Under the pieces are notes generated by a model. It was not told the DNA's origin. It saw only the letters and a program-made list of their open reading frames with translations, and searched no databases. A stretch of 64,000 bases of DNA, from the NCBI GenBank assembly GCA_946699065.1, contig CAMPDV010000939.1, positions 91,903 to 155,902 of the forward strand. The letters are read 5' to 3'. Position numbers and translations under genes: made by a program. This document shows positions 12,381 through 24,349 of the stretch, one piece after another. The stretch comes from Loxodes magnus (lineage: Eukaryota > Ciliophora > Karyorelictea > Loxodida > Loxodidae). Within the stretch, counting starts at the first letter, position 1; the number at the start of each line of letters is the position of its first letter.

Positions 12381-14507
12381 ATGCTTTATTTTTAAAGCTA
12401 GTGCTAATATCATCGATAACGCTTATTAAAGGTTAATATAGAAGTGTTTTGATTCTTAGCTGCCATTCTTTAGTTTTAAGTAGTTGTTAATCTAAGATCT
12501 TAACAAGCTACTGTTACTATCTTTAAGGCTTATTTTGACCGCAGATTGTTTTTCTTGTATACTTAATGTTTCAGTTTTATTAAGGAAGAAACAGCAGGAT
12601 AATGAGATTAATTACTTAGATACAATGAAATAATAGATGTAAGTTTCATTCTTCTAATCATAATTCTAAAAACCCCTAAAAGATCATCAGCAATCTCCTC
12701 AGTTTAGAAGATCAAAATACTTTAAGCTAATAAAGAGCAATTTAAAGAAAGAGAGAGATATTATGACTCTAGTAAAGTCTTTGCTTTGACTGCCTTATAG
12801 ACTATTAGTAAGCTTATCATTTACCCTATAGAATAAGTCGTTTAGTTACTCGTTAGCAACGATATTGGAAAGACATAAATTACCATATGATAGAAGTAGT
12901 TATTAGCTGGAGATTGAAAGACAATCTTCATTAAAAGAGTTTCTGCTTTGTATTTTGTTTTGAGCGAATTTTATTAAACTTAGACCTTATAAATTTTACA
13001 GCTAATGAAGAAAATCAACGAGATATGGAGCGAAAAAGTTGAAAAAAACTTAAGCAGAAAGGAAATCAAGCACATAAATTGGAAGGTTAGATCGTATGTC
13101 TCGATCTACTTAGCTGAGCTAAAACATGAAATGATTTTATCTTAATCATGCAAAAATCTTTATTAGATAGCAGAAGAGAGCTTTGAGGGCTTGATTAAAT
13201 TCAACTTTGTAGTATTAAAACTAGATTTCTAGCTACTGTCGCTTTGTAGCATACAGGGTTTTATTTTTTTCTACAATTAAGTTGAGCAAGCTGCTCTATT
13301 TTAAAATATTTTCTAGAGAGATTTAACTATCTTTCCTTTTTTATTCCTGAATAGAGTCTTAGCAGCAAGCCTGACAGTCTAATTTCTTTTTTATTAACAA
13401 TTTTTTTGTTCAGCATCAGGTTAAATGCGTTGAGAAATAGCTACTTTGATTAAGCTGAAATACTCGAGAAAAATCCATCTGGAAAAGTTTGGCTGGATTA
13501 TTCAAGCCTTTTGGCAAGGAATCTCAATCAGTGCAAGCTAATTAGTTACTCTCTTGTCGATCACATGTAGGTTAGAAAAAAGATCCTGATCATACCCAAC
13601 AAGAAGTGTTGCTATCAAAGTTCTACTTGATACCCAATAAAATAATAAGTCTAATCTAGCATCTTAACTCTATCTTTTCTCAATTATAACAGTAAATAAA
13701 TGCTTTATAAGTAAATTTAGATATACAAACTAAAATAAAAAGTTAATATATAAGTATAATAATTGAAAAAAATACTTAAGTTGTCATTAAGAGCACAGAA
13801 GACAAAGAATCTATTAAGTAAGTTAAAACCAGTTTTTCTAGTACTCTTTTGCTTTCAAATATCCCTTAGATTGAAGGGTTGGAACTTAGAACGAAAATTG
13901 GAGCTTCAATTTTTTTGAAGAATGAAATACTGAATTTTCAGCTAAGAAGATAATATAATTCTAAGCAAAGAAAAGAGTCTTGGGATTGAAAAGGTAATCT
14001 AAGAGAAGAAAAGATTAGAAGGATAGGTCAGCTACTAATTAAATTGAGGATTGCAATTATAGTATAGGGATTAAAGACTGTCAGTATTAAAATCCAGTTT
14101 TAGAATTGATAATTATTATTCGGTCTAGTTCTAAAGAAGACAGAAAAAGAGTTATTTCATAGCAGTAACAAAAATATTACGCTAAGATTAGCTGAAATTT
14201 TTCTCTGAAGCGTAAGCATGAAAAAATTATTTTGATTGGTCTTAAATCTTGACAGTACTCCAAATAGAATATGAAGACACTCTCTCACTTATATTAGCGT
14301 AACAGAATCAAAAAAATACAAAGCTATGTTAAAAATGTCTTGGAAAAGAAAAAAAACCGAAATCACTAATCAGAAGGAAGGAAAAACATCTAAAAGCCAT
14401 CCTTTAGTTCTACTAAGACATATGATTGAGGGAGTAATTTTAAAAGCTACTCTTTTAAGTAACAACACTAAAAGAGACTTGATTTACTCAAGCATTTATA
14501 TTTATAA
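12381..14507 (+). CDS. Unrecognised protein with hydrophobic segments
   Basis: One frame of 709 codons from the ATG at 12,381 gives consistently protein-like sequence; the other two frames give Trp- or Lys-clustered text over parts of it. Hydrophobic stretches lie near residues ~18-33 (EVFWFLAAILQFQVVV), ~90-100 (VSFILLIIIL) and ~255-290, suggesting a membrane protein. The middle contains charged helical text (LTALQTISKLIIYPIEQVV, INEIWSEKVEKNLSRKEIKH). The last third is Lys/Gln-rich and soluble in character (WNFSLKRKHEKIILIGLKSW). Many TGA codons fall where Trp is plausible. The end at TAA 14,505 is the first of two consecutive TAA codons before AT-rich spacer. No domain is recognised. Tiny introns cannot be excluded. 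Confidence 0.5.
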
Positions 14508-14859
14508 TAATTTTAATTGATTTTATAGTTAAATGATATGATCTATTTAAACCTATCCTTGTATCTTAACATTAAATCTTATTGAGAACTTAAAATAAAA
14601 ATAAATTTATAGAGTAAAACACTTAATTACTTAAACTGTTTATCTTAGTAATTAATTATTAGTACTACTATCTTCTTATTTAAATTAGACTTGAAACCTC
14701 AATTTATTAATTTAAGATATATCTGAATAATTAATTATGCTTAGAATTAAAGAGACTAATTAATAGACTTTAATATGCTAGCTTCTATTTAAAAAATGGT
14801 GTATCTTATTTTCATTTAAGATGTGTAAATAATAAATTAACATAACTTGTTAAAATATC
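14508..14859. other. AT-rich spacer between convergent genes
   Basis: Lies between the 3' end of the plus-strand gene and the likely 3' end of the minus-strand gene. Nothing recognisable is seen. Confidence 0.5.
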
Positions 14860-16611
14860 AGCACATGGACCTTAGCAGAGGCATTCCTTTATATTCGAAT
14901 ATTTTTGTATCTCTAACATTCTTACTGCGTAGTCGTAAATGTTCTTCTAGTTTTATCCAATATCCCCGTAAGCTCTTTGTAAATACAGCATAAGATCTTA
15001 TTCCTACAGCGTTACTATCAAAATTTTGTACTAATTGGTCTTATATAAATGCTTCGATAATAGACTAGGAACTTCAGGCTTTTGTCGTTTATCTTGTGAG
15101 AACTCTTATAAATAAGGTGACTGTTGTATTTCATAAAATCTATCTGTTAATCTGAAAATTCTATGTTGTAGAGGAATTTATTGATTAGCTCACTTCTATC
15201 CATACTGGTCTTTTCCTTTGAGTTCTAAAAGAAGATTGACTATCTTATGTCTGTTTCTTTATTTTTCATATAAATTAGAACTCCATTTGTGTTAAGTAAA
15301 TCTAGGGTATTTATTTTGATCGTACAAGGTTTTTCACTGATTGAAATTTATAACTCGTCTTAATCTAAAACTTCATCTTAACTATTTTCTACTTCGATAG
15401 ATTGCAATGAATTCTAGTCTTTAGTTTAAATACTTGCCTTGTTTTCATTCAAATTTTTTCCAATCTTCATTCTTTTTATGTCTTCATTTCTTTCCCTACC
15501 AACATTATTTTCAGTGTTTTTAGACTTTTCTTTATCCTCATTTTTTTCTGAATCTTCTTTACTTTATCATATTCCTAAATTTTTATCTCTTCTTATACTT
15601 ATTCTAAGTATTATAACCTTTCTGGTAACATTAATTTTCTCTCTATTAAGTCTAAAGTAAATTCTTTTGCTTTATATGCTAGCTAGAACCTTTCTAAGAC
15701 TGATCTACTTAAAATTAATTTTATATTACTTAGCTCTCAGTATACTAACTTTGTGTCTTTTAAATTATTCTTTCATCACTTCTTATCTCCTCAAGTATAT
15801 CTGTAGATAGAACGTTTTCATATAGAATGCCGTTAACTTCTCTTATCATGCTAATTGATTAGAAAGTTTCTTTTTAATCTTTAGCTTTCCTGATTTTTAA
15901 TTTTTAGCTTTTGATTAAGTTTTCCTCTACTTAATTCTTTATTCTATCTTCACCTCCCTAGCAATGCTAAATACCTCGCTATTCTCTGTTTCAAAATTAT
16001 TAGCAAACTAGTTTAAATAGTTAATGCTAAAATCTATGAAACTTTACTTTCTTTTAAAAGTTTTTTACTTTTAATTGGCTTGGCTATTCTTTATTCTCCT
16101 CCTTGCAAACTTCTGTTGCTCATTTTTACCATAAACTTCTCATCCTTTTTACTAAACTACTTTAAGCTCTCTATTCTTTTTTAAATATATTATCCTTTAT
16201 AAAGCACTCATGATAGCTCAGCTGAAAAGGATTAAGTTTCTTTTTAAGACTACGGGATTCCTTTTCGTCTACAATTCTTTAAGATTGGGATTTATCCTGT
16301 TAGTCTAAGAACTCATTAGATAGTAACTTCTTTAAGTTATTTTTTATTATTGAGGAAGAGAGTTCAGGGTTTAGTTCCTAAATATTTTCTAAAGCCACTT
16401 AATTTATCACTGATGAACTATTCTTCTCACTTAGAATTATCTCACTTGCAGTTATAAACAGGAACTAATTAGGTTTTATTTACTATCTACCATTATAAAA
16501 CACAAGAGTTTCTTAGTCAAATTTCAAGAAGGAAAGAAGCTTTTAAAAACTGTCCTTGAAATGCTGTTTATTTTAGTAGTTTATAAAGGTATTATATTAA
16601 TTAAGTTACAT
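14860..16611 (-). CDS. Unrecognised protein, interrupted by at least one tiny intron
   Basis: The minus-strand ATG at 16,611 opens an exon of 294 codons ending at 15,730. It contains FDQETLVFYNGRQ, ITASEIILSEKNSSSVINQV and EVNGILYENVLSTDILEEIR, with no long Trp runs. A 22- or 25-nt GTAATA...AAG(TAG) interval at 15,729-15,708 (or 15,705) joins this frame to the only frame that looks coding downstream. That frame is Glu/Lys/Asn-rich (SKNTENNVGRERNEDIKRMK) and then ELINKFLYNIEFSD. Further frame changes after ~15,150 suggest more introns; the last coding-looking text is YWIKLEEHLRLRSKN near 14,930. The short YNGRQ context recalls ubiquitin-like folds, but I would not assign a family. The 3' end is approximate. 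Confidence 0.55.
15708..15729 (-). other. Probable tiny intron (22 nt, or 25 nt with TAG)
   Basis: The minus strand reads GTAATATAAAATTAATTTTAAG, followed by TAG. Upstream exon length is an exact multiple of three (882 nt). Removing 22 or 25 nt shifts into the downstream frame that reads as protein. Both options keep that frame, differing by one Gln codon. Confidence 0.55.
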
Positions 16612-17219
16612 TTAAAACCTAAAGTAAGTGTCTTAGCTTATAGGGATAATTTCTATCTAAATTAATTATTTGCTTATTAACTAGTTAATGGATACTCCTA
16701 ATTACCTATATATGCACTAAAGTTTAAATTTAGTAGTTCTTTATTAAATTAGTTAAATAAAAGGAAAGTATCTAGAGTTAATGATTGATATTCAACTATT
16801 AAATTAAATAAAAAATAGTATTTCTCTATAAGCATAATAATAATACAGTCTATAACCATTAAATCAAACTCTAATTATTCTACATTATATTACCTAAATC
16901 TAAACATTTATAAGTGCAAGAATTTATAAAAGATCATTATAGCTAATTTTCTTTTCAAAACTCAAGAAAATATCACTTACTATCTCCCTAAGCTATCATT
17001 GATTATTAATGAATATATAACAGATAAGGTTTTTCTTATGAAAGATAAGTTTTCCAAAGTAAATAACTTATTTATTATTTTAAATAGCTTAACCAAATTA
17101 AAGATATAAAAGATATAGAGAAGCTTACCTTATTTAAGCAGATAATTCTAAAGCTATATGTGCTTAGGATATTATCAAAGATTATACGGATTATAGAGCT
17201 TTCTTAGCTTGTCCTTTTT
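16612..17219. other. AT-rich intergenic spacer
   Basis: Upstream of the minus-strand gene at 16,611. No domain, repeat family or RNA fold is recognised. Confidence 0.45.
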
Positions 17220-18080
17220 CAGGCGATTGTTCACAAGAGTACAAGTAAAGAAGCATATTCTTATTTTAAGTTTCTAGAGTTTCTAGAGTTTCCTCTCTTA
17301 AATTTCAAAGATACTCCTTTTTAAAAGAGAAATATAAATGTTCAGTCCTTCATTGTATCTAAGAAGTGGGAAAATCATTAAAGCTGGAATAGCTTATCAA
17401 TATCATATTCGTTTTAATCAGCTAGTTATTCTACGAAATTAGAAAATGGAAATATTAGCAAAGTTATCCTTAGGTAGTTAACGTTTTATCCATTCCTCAC
17501 GAGAAAAACTTAGATGTAAATAGTGTGATTTGCTTGATATTCAACAAAGGTACATTCTTAAGGCCTAGGTAGTGATATTTAAGAAGATAGAAATTAGAAT
17601 AAGAATAAGAATAAGACAAAAAAAGCAATATGATAAGAACATAACTTCGTTGATTAGTGATATAAAGGAATGGAATAAAGTATATTACTTATTTTATTGA
17701 TGGAAGCTGTCCTTCAAATTAATTAATAACAGATCTGCTAAAATCTACAGAAAGATAATTTTAAAATTAAAAAAGTAACTTGCTCTAAAGCAGCTTAAGA
17801 AGAACCGGAATTTTAATAAAAGTATTTATTATGAAGCATTACAAGATTCATCTGCAGCCTCTAGAAAGAATTCAAATATGTAGATCAAGATTCATTTTAG
17901 GTTCTTAGCAGTTGCGAAAATTATTTAAGTACTGAATATTAAACTAATATCGTGATATATAAAGACTATGGTTAAACAGAAAGACTAATTAAGAATAAAA
18001 AGAAATAGTAAATTTCTTTCTTGCCTGCTTAATACAGCTCAACAAGATTAAACTTTCTCATACAGTAGAAAGATCAAAAA
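17220..18080 (+). repeat. Dispersed degenerate gene-like family 2, copy 2
   Basis: Related to 5,720-6,715 along most of its length. Shared landmarks are TCTCTTAAATTT, TTGTATCTAAGAAGTG, AGAAAATGGAAATATTA, GTAGTGATATTTAAGAAG and GGAATGGAATAAAGTAT. Near the 3' end, TTGCCTGCTTAATACAGCTC parallels TTGCCTGTTGAATACTACTC of copy 1. Conceptual text such as IPHEKNLDVNSVICLIFNKG aligns with SHYETSFDLNGVSCFIYSRK of copy 1. The frame is not intact end to end. Confidence 0.5.
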
Positions 18081-18389
18081 ATGATGAGCAGTATTAATTT
18101 AAAGACGTGAAAACTATGTTCTATTACTTAGACCGATATAAAATTTAGTTTCAAAGTCAAGAGTAAACTTTCCTCCAATTATCACGTAATTTACTTGCAT
18201 TTAAGAAAATAATTTACCGATATTAATATTAAAAAATTGATTGCAAATTCAGAAAACGAACTTTATAAGCAAAGTAAGGTTTCTCAAGCTAGGCCTCTCA
18301 GTAAAAGACGAATCAAGAAAATCCTACATTAAAATACTGAACTCAGAAAATACTGATTGTAGAATACCAATCTAGAACAAAAATGCAAG

Positions 18390-18480
18390 AAAATATTTAC
18401 ACTGGAAACTCTTAAGATAACCCAAATAACCTCATTAGATAAATACTCATGTTCATCCTAGATCTAGAACTATCTTTTTA
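18390..18480. repeat. Short dispersed repeat shared with 30,760-30,890
   Basis: Both places contain a block like ACTGGAAACTCTTAAGAT...ACCTCA.TA..TAAAT, followed by a CATCCTAGATCTAGAACTA-like or CATATCTCTAGAACCAGAACTA-like run. Function is unknown. In both places it lies downstream of decayed repeat copies. Confidence 0.4.
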
Positions 18481-18985
18481 GTTTATTTTCTTCTATTCTT
18501 GGTTACCTCTCATTCGAATTCGTTTATTCAGCATTATTTAGCTTAAACTATTTACAATTGCTCAATAACTAAATTTTAATTTATTGTTCTACCTTTTTTA
18601 CATTTTCTTACTAAATCTATTATCTTATAGAAAACTTATTTAGTCATATTTTAACAAAGAATCCATTACTCTCGTTTGAATGAAATCTTATTCTCCTTTC
18701 TTTATTTAGTATAAAATCATATGTATTTCTTAAACCTTCGATCTCTCCTAATTTTCTTAGAGTTTATTTTAAATCTTTCAATTACTTCCTATTTGAGATT
18801 ATATATAATTTTCTACTCAGAAACTATTATTATTTTGTTGCTCTTCAATTTTTTACTAAATTATATTTCATAACTAGCTTTTACTCCTACTATGCTTTTT
18901 AAAAATTTAAATCACTTTACTGATTTCTCTAATTTTTCTTATTATTTAAGAGTCAAACTAAAATTTTACTAATAAATCTTCAAAC
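18470..18985 (-). CDS. Possible coiled-coil protein fragment
   Basis: Minus-strand reading gives Lys/Glu/Gln-rich helical text in one frame: RKQLKDLKQTLRKLGEIEGL, then NTYDFILNKERRIRF, then QENVKKVEQQIKIQLLS, ending in EENKLKR. The spacing of Leu/Ile residues suggests a coiled coil. No start codon can be assigned, and a second frame is nearly as plausible in the upstream third. It may be the 3' part of a gene whose 5' exons are not recognised, or a relic. Confidence 0.35.
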
Positions 18986-19149
18986 TAGTTTTAATATCTA
19001 TTAAAGAGTAAGTACTTACTTATTTTATTAAGTTTATTGTTTTATTCTTTTTTATATTACTTGGTTAGAAATTCTTATCATTTTTTAACCTTCCCTTCTC
19101 AACAAGAAATTTGTAATTCAAAAGATAAATATATGCTCATAAACTTGTC

Positions 19150-20100
19150 ATAGATCACTGTTGAAAAGTCCTAATTTTAAAATAAAGTACAAATCTATAA
19201 TGTTTTTGCTCCATAGTTTATGAATTTAACAGCATTATCTATATTGACTATTCCTCTATTTAAAAAAATACCAATATCAATAATACATTTTACTACATCA
19301 GAGCATTTTCTTAATGCCAAATATCTCAACATTTTTACTGATACTTTGCCACTAGTAAAAAGACATTCTTCAGCTATCCTCAAAATTTAATTCCAGAGGG
19401 CAAATGATCTTATAATTCTGGAATTGAAAGTCAAAGTAACTACTTAAGTTCCCCTTCTTTAGCAGAATTTATGATAATCTCAGAGTTTCAGTAATTTGGA
19501 GTAATTTTAATGATAACAAGAATTTTTTTATTTTATACTACCCATCTGTCGATTTCTTTAACGATTTAAGCTCTTCTCATTGCTTTTTATTTTCTAAGTA
19601 TGGACGAGAAAGATTGATTTAAAAGCATTGAAGTTAACACTATAGAGCACTCTTGTACTTCTGGGAATGTTTTTTGTATATAAATATAGAAAAGTGGGGA
19701 ATGTTATGAGTAAAGTGTTTCTTAGTATAATTAGCTCCTTCTATTAAGCATTTTAAAGTTTTATCTCTTATCATCTCTAGATTTAAAAATGAAGCTTCTT
19801 GTTTTTTTTGTCACATAATGCTTTAAAAATTCTTAGTGAAATATCAGAAATTAAATTTTAGTCCAAAACGAAGGATTTTATTTATTGCAAATCCTCATCT
19901 ACATTAAAAAGGTCTTCGAATAATGGGATAAGAGATTGTAATTTGAGGGTAGTCTAAAGCTAAAGGATTTAGCATTTGAAAAGCCACTATCTGAGTTGAT
20001 AAATAAAGTTGCTGTATATTAGTGAAAAAATGTAGTAACTGCGGTTAATTTGGAACTATATTATATGTTTTCTCTTATGTTTATGGATATACCAAGAAGT
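19150..20100 (-). CDS. Unrecognised protein, ankyrin-like C-terminal part
   Basis: Minus-strand text is protein-like in successive blocks. The first is LIPLFEDLFNVDEDLQQIKS and FKALCDKKNKK. The next is EASFLNLEMIRDKTLKCLIE and YKKHSQKYKSAL. The last is SVKMLRYLALRKCSDVVKCI followed by LNRGIVNIDNAVKFINYGAK. The last block has the rhythm of ankyrin repeats (ALRK..DVVK..ID.G), but conserved TPLH-type residues are missing. The blocks lie in different frames, so one or more tiny introns or frameshifts are needed. Start and end are approximate. Confidence 0.4.
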
Positions 20101-20520
20101 TACACTAGGATAAATAATCTACAATAATAAGTACGATTATACTGACTAATGATATTTGAAGTCATAAATAAAAGATTAAGTTGTAACTAAATGAAAACCT
20201 AATTAACTATAAATAAAGCATATAAAACATTAAAACTACTGTACATCATAATTCTAAGCTAATAACATATTTAAGTTATAATGATAGATGATTAAACTTC
20301 TATTCTAAAATGCTATCACTTGTATATAATAGGTAAGATATTTGAGATTCTAGTTTTACATTTACACTTTTTAACAGTGTAATCAATATTATCCAAATAT
20401 AAGAATAATCAAACCAATACAACTATTTAAATATATCATCTTCAAATAGAAACATTACTAGTATGTCTTTAATATACTTTTAGTTAAGTTACTAAAACTT
20501 TCTCACTATCATTAAGTTCA
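20101..20520. other. AT-rich intergenic spacer
   Basis: No coding character, repeats or folds were recognised. Confidence 0.4.
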
Positions 20521-20605
20521 TCTTAGTTTAAACCAGCTTGACATCCGGAATAGGTATCTTCCTCGCAACCAGTTATACTGGTTTAGACTAGGAAATTATA
20601 TAAGA
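20521..20605. ncRNA. Candidate structured RNA or regulatory hairpin
   Basis: A GC-richer island in AT-rich DNA. AACCAGT (20,567-20,573) and ACTGGTT (20,577-20,583) form a perfect 7-bp hairpin with loop TAT. The 3' arm can alternatively pair with an upstream arm: AGTTTAAACCAG (20,525-20,536) matches CTGGTTTAGACT (20,578-20,589) in 11 of 12 positions. Two mutually exclusive folds are therefore possible. It does not resemble a tRNA and no known RNA family is recognised. Confidence 0.3.
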
Positions 20606-21499
20606 CAAAAAGTCTCGTAATGTTTAATTAAAATCAGTGAGATAGAATTTAAAGTAAAAAATAATTATTTTATTAAGCTTTTTAGAAGATACAGTGATAA
20701 AAATATAATTCAAATGCTATGTTTAATAGAAGTGTATAACTTCTATTGTTCTAGTTATAGTATATGATAGCATGTTACTAAGCAAAGTTAGGCATAAATA
20801 TTTATAGATAATCTTACCTAGTAATTTATAATTTTGACTTTATTCTTAATAACTAAAAACGAAATGTATTTGAAGTTTTAACTCCAAATAATTTAAGCTT
20901 GTAATTTAATATCTATTTTTCTTGCTATTTTATGTAAGAGCAGTGATCCTTTAATAACTTTTAAACTTTTGGACTAATTTTTAAGATCAAATTAATGAAA
21001 ATGGTATTTATTTTGGCTTCATTGCTTTTTTACTTTTTAACCAATTTAAATAATTGTTAGAAACTATAGAATACACAAATTAGGTTCTTAAATAAATATA
21101 GATTCTTAGAATTTATATTCATTTTAAAATACAGCTTTATTAGCTTGAGTTTATTGAAGATTCAACAATGATTTAATTCTTGAGAATTGAGTTTTTAAAT
21201 TGAACTAACTATTAACAAAATTAAGAACCACTTTCATTAATTCATCCAATTATATTTCAAACTAAATCCTTTTTAATAAGCTAATTTATTGAAAGTATAT
21301 CCTAAATCTTTTAGCTTGCTAATAGTATTTTTACTGGAATTATTATTATACTTCCCTTTATCTGAAAATAAGTTTCATTAATGGAACTTACTTCGTTATA
21401 AGCATTTTAATTAACTAATTTTTAATATTGAGTGTACTTCTAAAAAGGAGTTGCTTTAGTCTTCATAACTATAAAAATTACGCTATTTAACTACCCAGA
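20606..21499. other. AT-rich spacer before the second 99-bp array
   Basis: Nothing recognisable. Very low GC, no persistent coding-like frame. Confidence 0.4.
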
Positions 21500-23540
21500 T
21501 AAATGTTAATTTTATTTATTTTAGAGCTCAATCAAGATCTACAAGGTAAAAAGTAAAGACTAGAGTCTTTTCTTAAGGATTGCTCTTTTCATCAGAAAGA
21601 TTCGTTACTTCAATTTATTATAGAAATCAAATAAGCTCTTCTAGGAAATAAGTTCAGACTTAATGTTGTTCATTGGATCATTCATTTCATCAGCTACATT
21701 CTTTGCTTTATATGAATATAGAGCTCAATCATTCTTTTCAAGGAAACAAATTCAGACTTAAGGATTTTCTTAATAGTGACTCATTTGTTTAGCTTGATAC
21801 GTAACTTCCATATTTTTTAGAGTTCAATCCATCTCTTCAAGAAAAAAGTTAGGCCATGATCTTGCTCTTAAAGATCAATAATTCGCATGCTAGATTTGTT
21901 GTTTTGCCTTATCTACAGAGCTCAATCAAGCTTTCAATGAAAAAAGTAAAAACTTGAGGATATTCTTAAGCGCTGCTCATTTCATCAGCAAGATTCGTTA
22001 CTTTGACTTAATTATAGAGTTTAATCAAGCTCTTTTAGGAGACAAGATCAGTTTTGAGATTGCTCTTTAGATCGCTCATTTCAACAGCTAGATTCTTTGC
22101 TTTACATAAATATAGAGCTCATTTAAGCTCTTCGAGGTAAAAAGTTTTGAGATAAGGACTATCTTAAGGATCACTCATTTCATCACTAGATTCGTTACTT
22201 TTACTTTTTTTAGAGATCAATCAAGATCTTCAAGGAAAAAAGTAAAGACTTGAGTCTAATCTTAAGAATAGTTCTTTTCATCAGCTAGATTCGTTATTTT
22301 GATTTAAATATAGAGTGTGGCCTATCTCTTCAATTAAATAAGTTTTGACTCTAACTTGATCTTAATGATCATTCATTTCATTTGATTCATTACTTTGATT
22401 TAATTTTGTTCTCAATAAAGCTCTTCAAGTGAAAATTTTTTTGTCTTTCCTTTGGGTTTTATACATAAAATTCGTTCTCTTTTTTTCAAAAATTTTCTTA
22501 TTTTTTCATTTCTAACTATTCCTTTTTTAAAATAAAGTTTACTCATTTAATTTTTTTTCTTTTTTATATTTTTTTAACTTGAAATAGCTAGAAATTCATC
22601 CTAGTATCTTTTTTTGCCTTTCTTAATCATATTTTTCATATTTCTACTTTAACTTTTTTGATTTTTTAAACAACTTAAACTAGCTCTTATATGTTATTAT
22701 TTTTGATTTAAAACATTTTTACTCATTCATTTGCTACTTTATTAAACTAGAACAATCTTTCAAAGTTTACTGGATTTTTTCTTTTTTTTATCTTTCAACC
22801 TGTTTCTTCATCTTCATCTTCTTTTTCCTTTTCCTAACTAAATTTATATCTACCTCTCACTTTTTCCTTAAGCTTAGTTTTAATTTTTCCTTTTTCAATT
22901 TTTTATTTTATTTTCAACTTTCAACACATTTACTTTTTTTAACTTGATCGAGATTTTTAAGATTTCAGAATTTTGCTATATCTTTTATCTTCCAAAGATT
23001 TTTTATGATTGTTTTCAGCATACTTAACTCTTTTTAAAACTAGAATTAGATCTTAAAGTTAGCTGAGTTTATCCTTATCTTTTTTAAGCCTTCCGGTCCT
23101 CAGGCTTCTTTCTTTCCTTCAATTTCTTATTAATCTTGATCAAGTTCTTAAACGTAACCAAGTATCATTTTTGCCTTTATAATTTTACTCCTTTATTTCT
23201 TCAACTACTTTCATTATTTCGACTTATTTTTAAACCAATTAAGCACTGCTTTATTACTTGGTTTAACCTTATCTTTCTTCGAGACTTTCTCATCACTTCT
23301 TCTTTCATTCCTTTGTCTTCTATTTAAAACTATTTTCAGTCTCTTAAGAGTAACTAAATTTCGGTTGTAGATTTTAAACTCTCAAGCCTTTCATTTTTCA
23401 GCTAATTTCATTCCTTCGACATCTTTTTAGTGCTAGTCCAAGCTCTTTAAGATTATAGAGTTTAGTCTTATCTCACTTCAAGCCTTTGTATTCATCAGCT
23501 TTGATTAACCTTAGAATATACATTTTCACTTTTTCCATTT
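21500..23540. repeat. Degenerate 99-bp tandem array, locus 2
   Basis: To ~22,440 the units carry GAGCTCAATCAAGCTCTTCAAGG, GACTTGAG, and CATTTCATCAGCTAGATTCGTTACTTTGACTTAA. Landmarks near 21,522, 21,621, 21,721, 21,820 and 21,918 give spacings of 98-100 bp. From ~22,440 the units become T-rich and resemble the second subfamily of locus 1. Minus-strand reading of the clearest units gives a 33-residue heptad-like text (VTNLADEMSDLKSNLKS...LFSLKSLIEL), as expected for a coiled coil. Small indels stop any frame from persisting. Confidence 0.75.
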
Positions 23541-24349
23541 AGAGTAATCATTTAAATTATTGTAAATTTAGAAGGCAGTGCTAGTTCTTTTCTACGTATT
23601 AAATGACGCATGATGATTCATTTTTCCACTGAAATCTCAAAATATATTTTTGAAAATTTCAATATACTTAAATATCAGGCCTAGTATCATCAAATCTTCT
23701 CTTAGTGAAATTCTAAGAAAAATCCTAAATAAGTGTATCATAGTAACTATAGATAAAAATTACGATGACATAATGAAGAAAAAGGTATGATAAATATCAA
23801 TAAGCTAAGTTGAGCTTTAAATCCATAAAATCAGTCTGAGTAAGAGGAACTTTTTAACATTTCTATTGATTCATATTTTGTTAGTTAAATAAAGTGGAAA
23901 TAATGCTTTAATAAACTTTATTTTGGGATATTAATCAATAAGTAACTTAAAATACTTTCAAATTATAGAGGTAAGATTGAGCTTGAGTTGAAATATAGAC
24001 TCAAATAAGAATTATGATGTAAGATAAACTAAGAAATTAAAGCTGAAATTTTATTATAGAATGGGATGAGTTATCATAATATAGATTACTCTTGTTATGT
24101 ATGAGCTAAAGATTTTATGCTAAGTAGTATAAAATGGTAAAATTATTTTACTTGAACTAAATGATAGCTAGGTATATTCAACTAATTTCAGATAAAACTT
24201 TTTACATTCAACTGAATAATGTAGAAATCCTTTCTTTCAAGATTGGAACTAAGATTATTACTTTCTTTCATTTGCAAGACCAAAAATCAACATTATGATT
24301 ATTTTCTATGTAGATATATTTCTACATCGAGTTAATTAATAAGCATTAT
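23541..24349. other. Spacer 3' of pseudokinase B
   Basis: AT-rich. No convincing coding frame or known repeat was recognised. It includes the 3' flank of the minus-strand gene ending at 24,350. Confidence 0.4.

Noticed and set aside
12602..14302. Alternative plus-strand frame from the ATG at 12,602
   Set aside because: Part of it looks plausible, but the frame from 12,381 is better composed across the whole length, with fewer clustered Trp codons.
15439..15660. Plus-strand 73-codon hydrophobic ORF
   Set aside because: It is the complement of a Lys/Glu/Asn-rich minus-strand exon; antisense of such sequence gives Phe/Leu-rich text by necessity.
20521..20605. tRNA gene
   Set aside because: No cloverleaf, no T-loop consensus and no plausible anticodon stem could be drawn.
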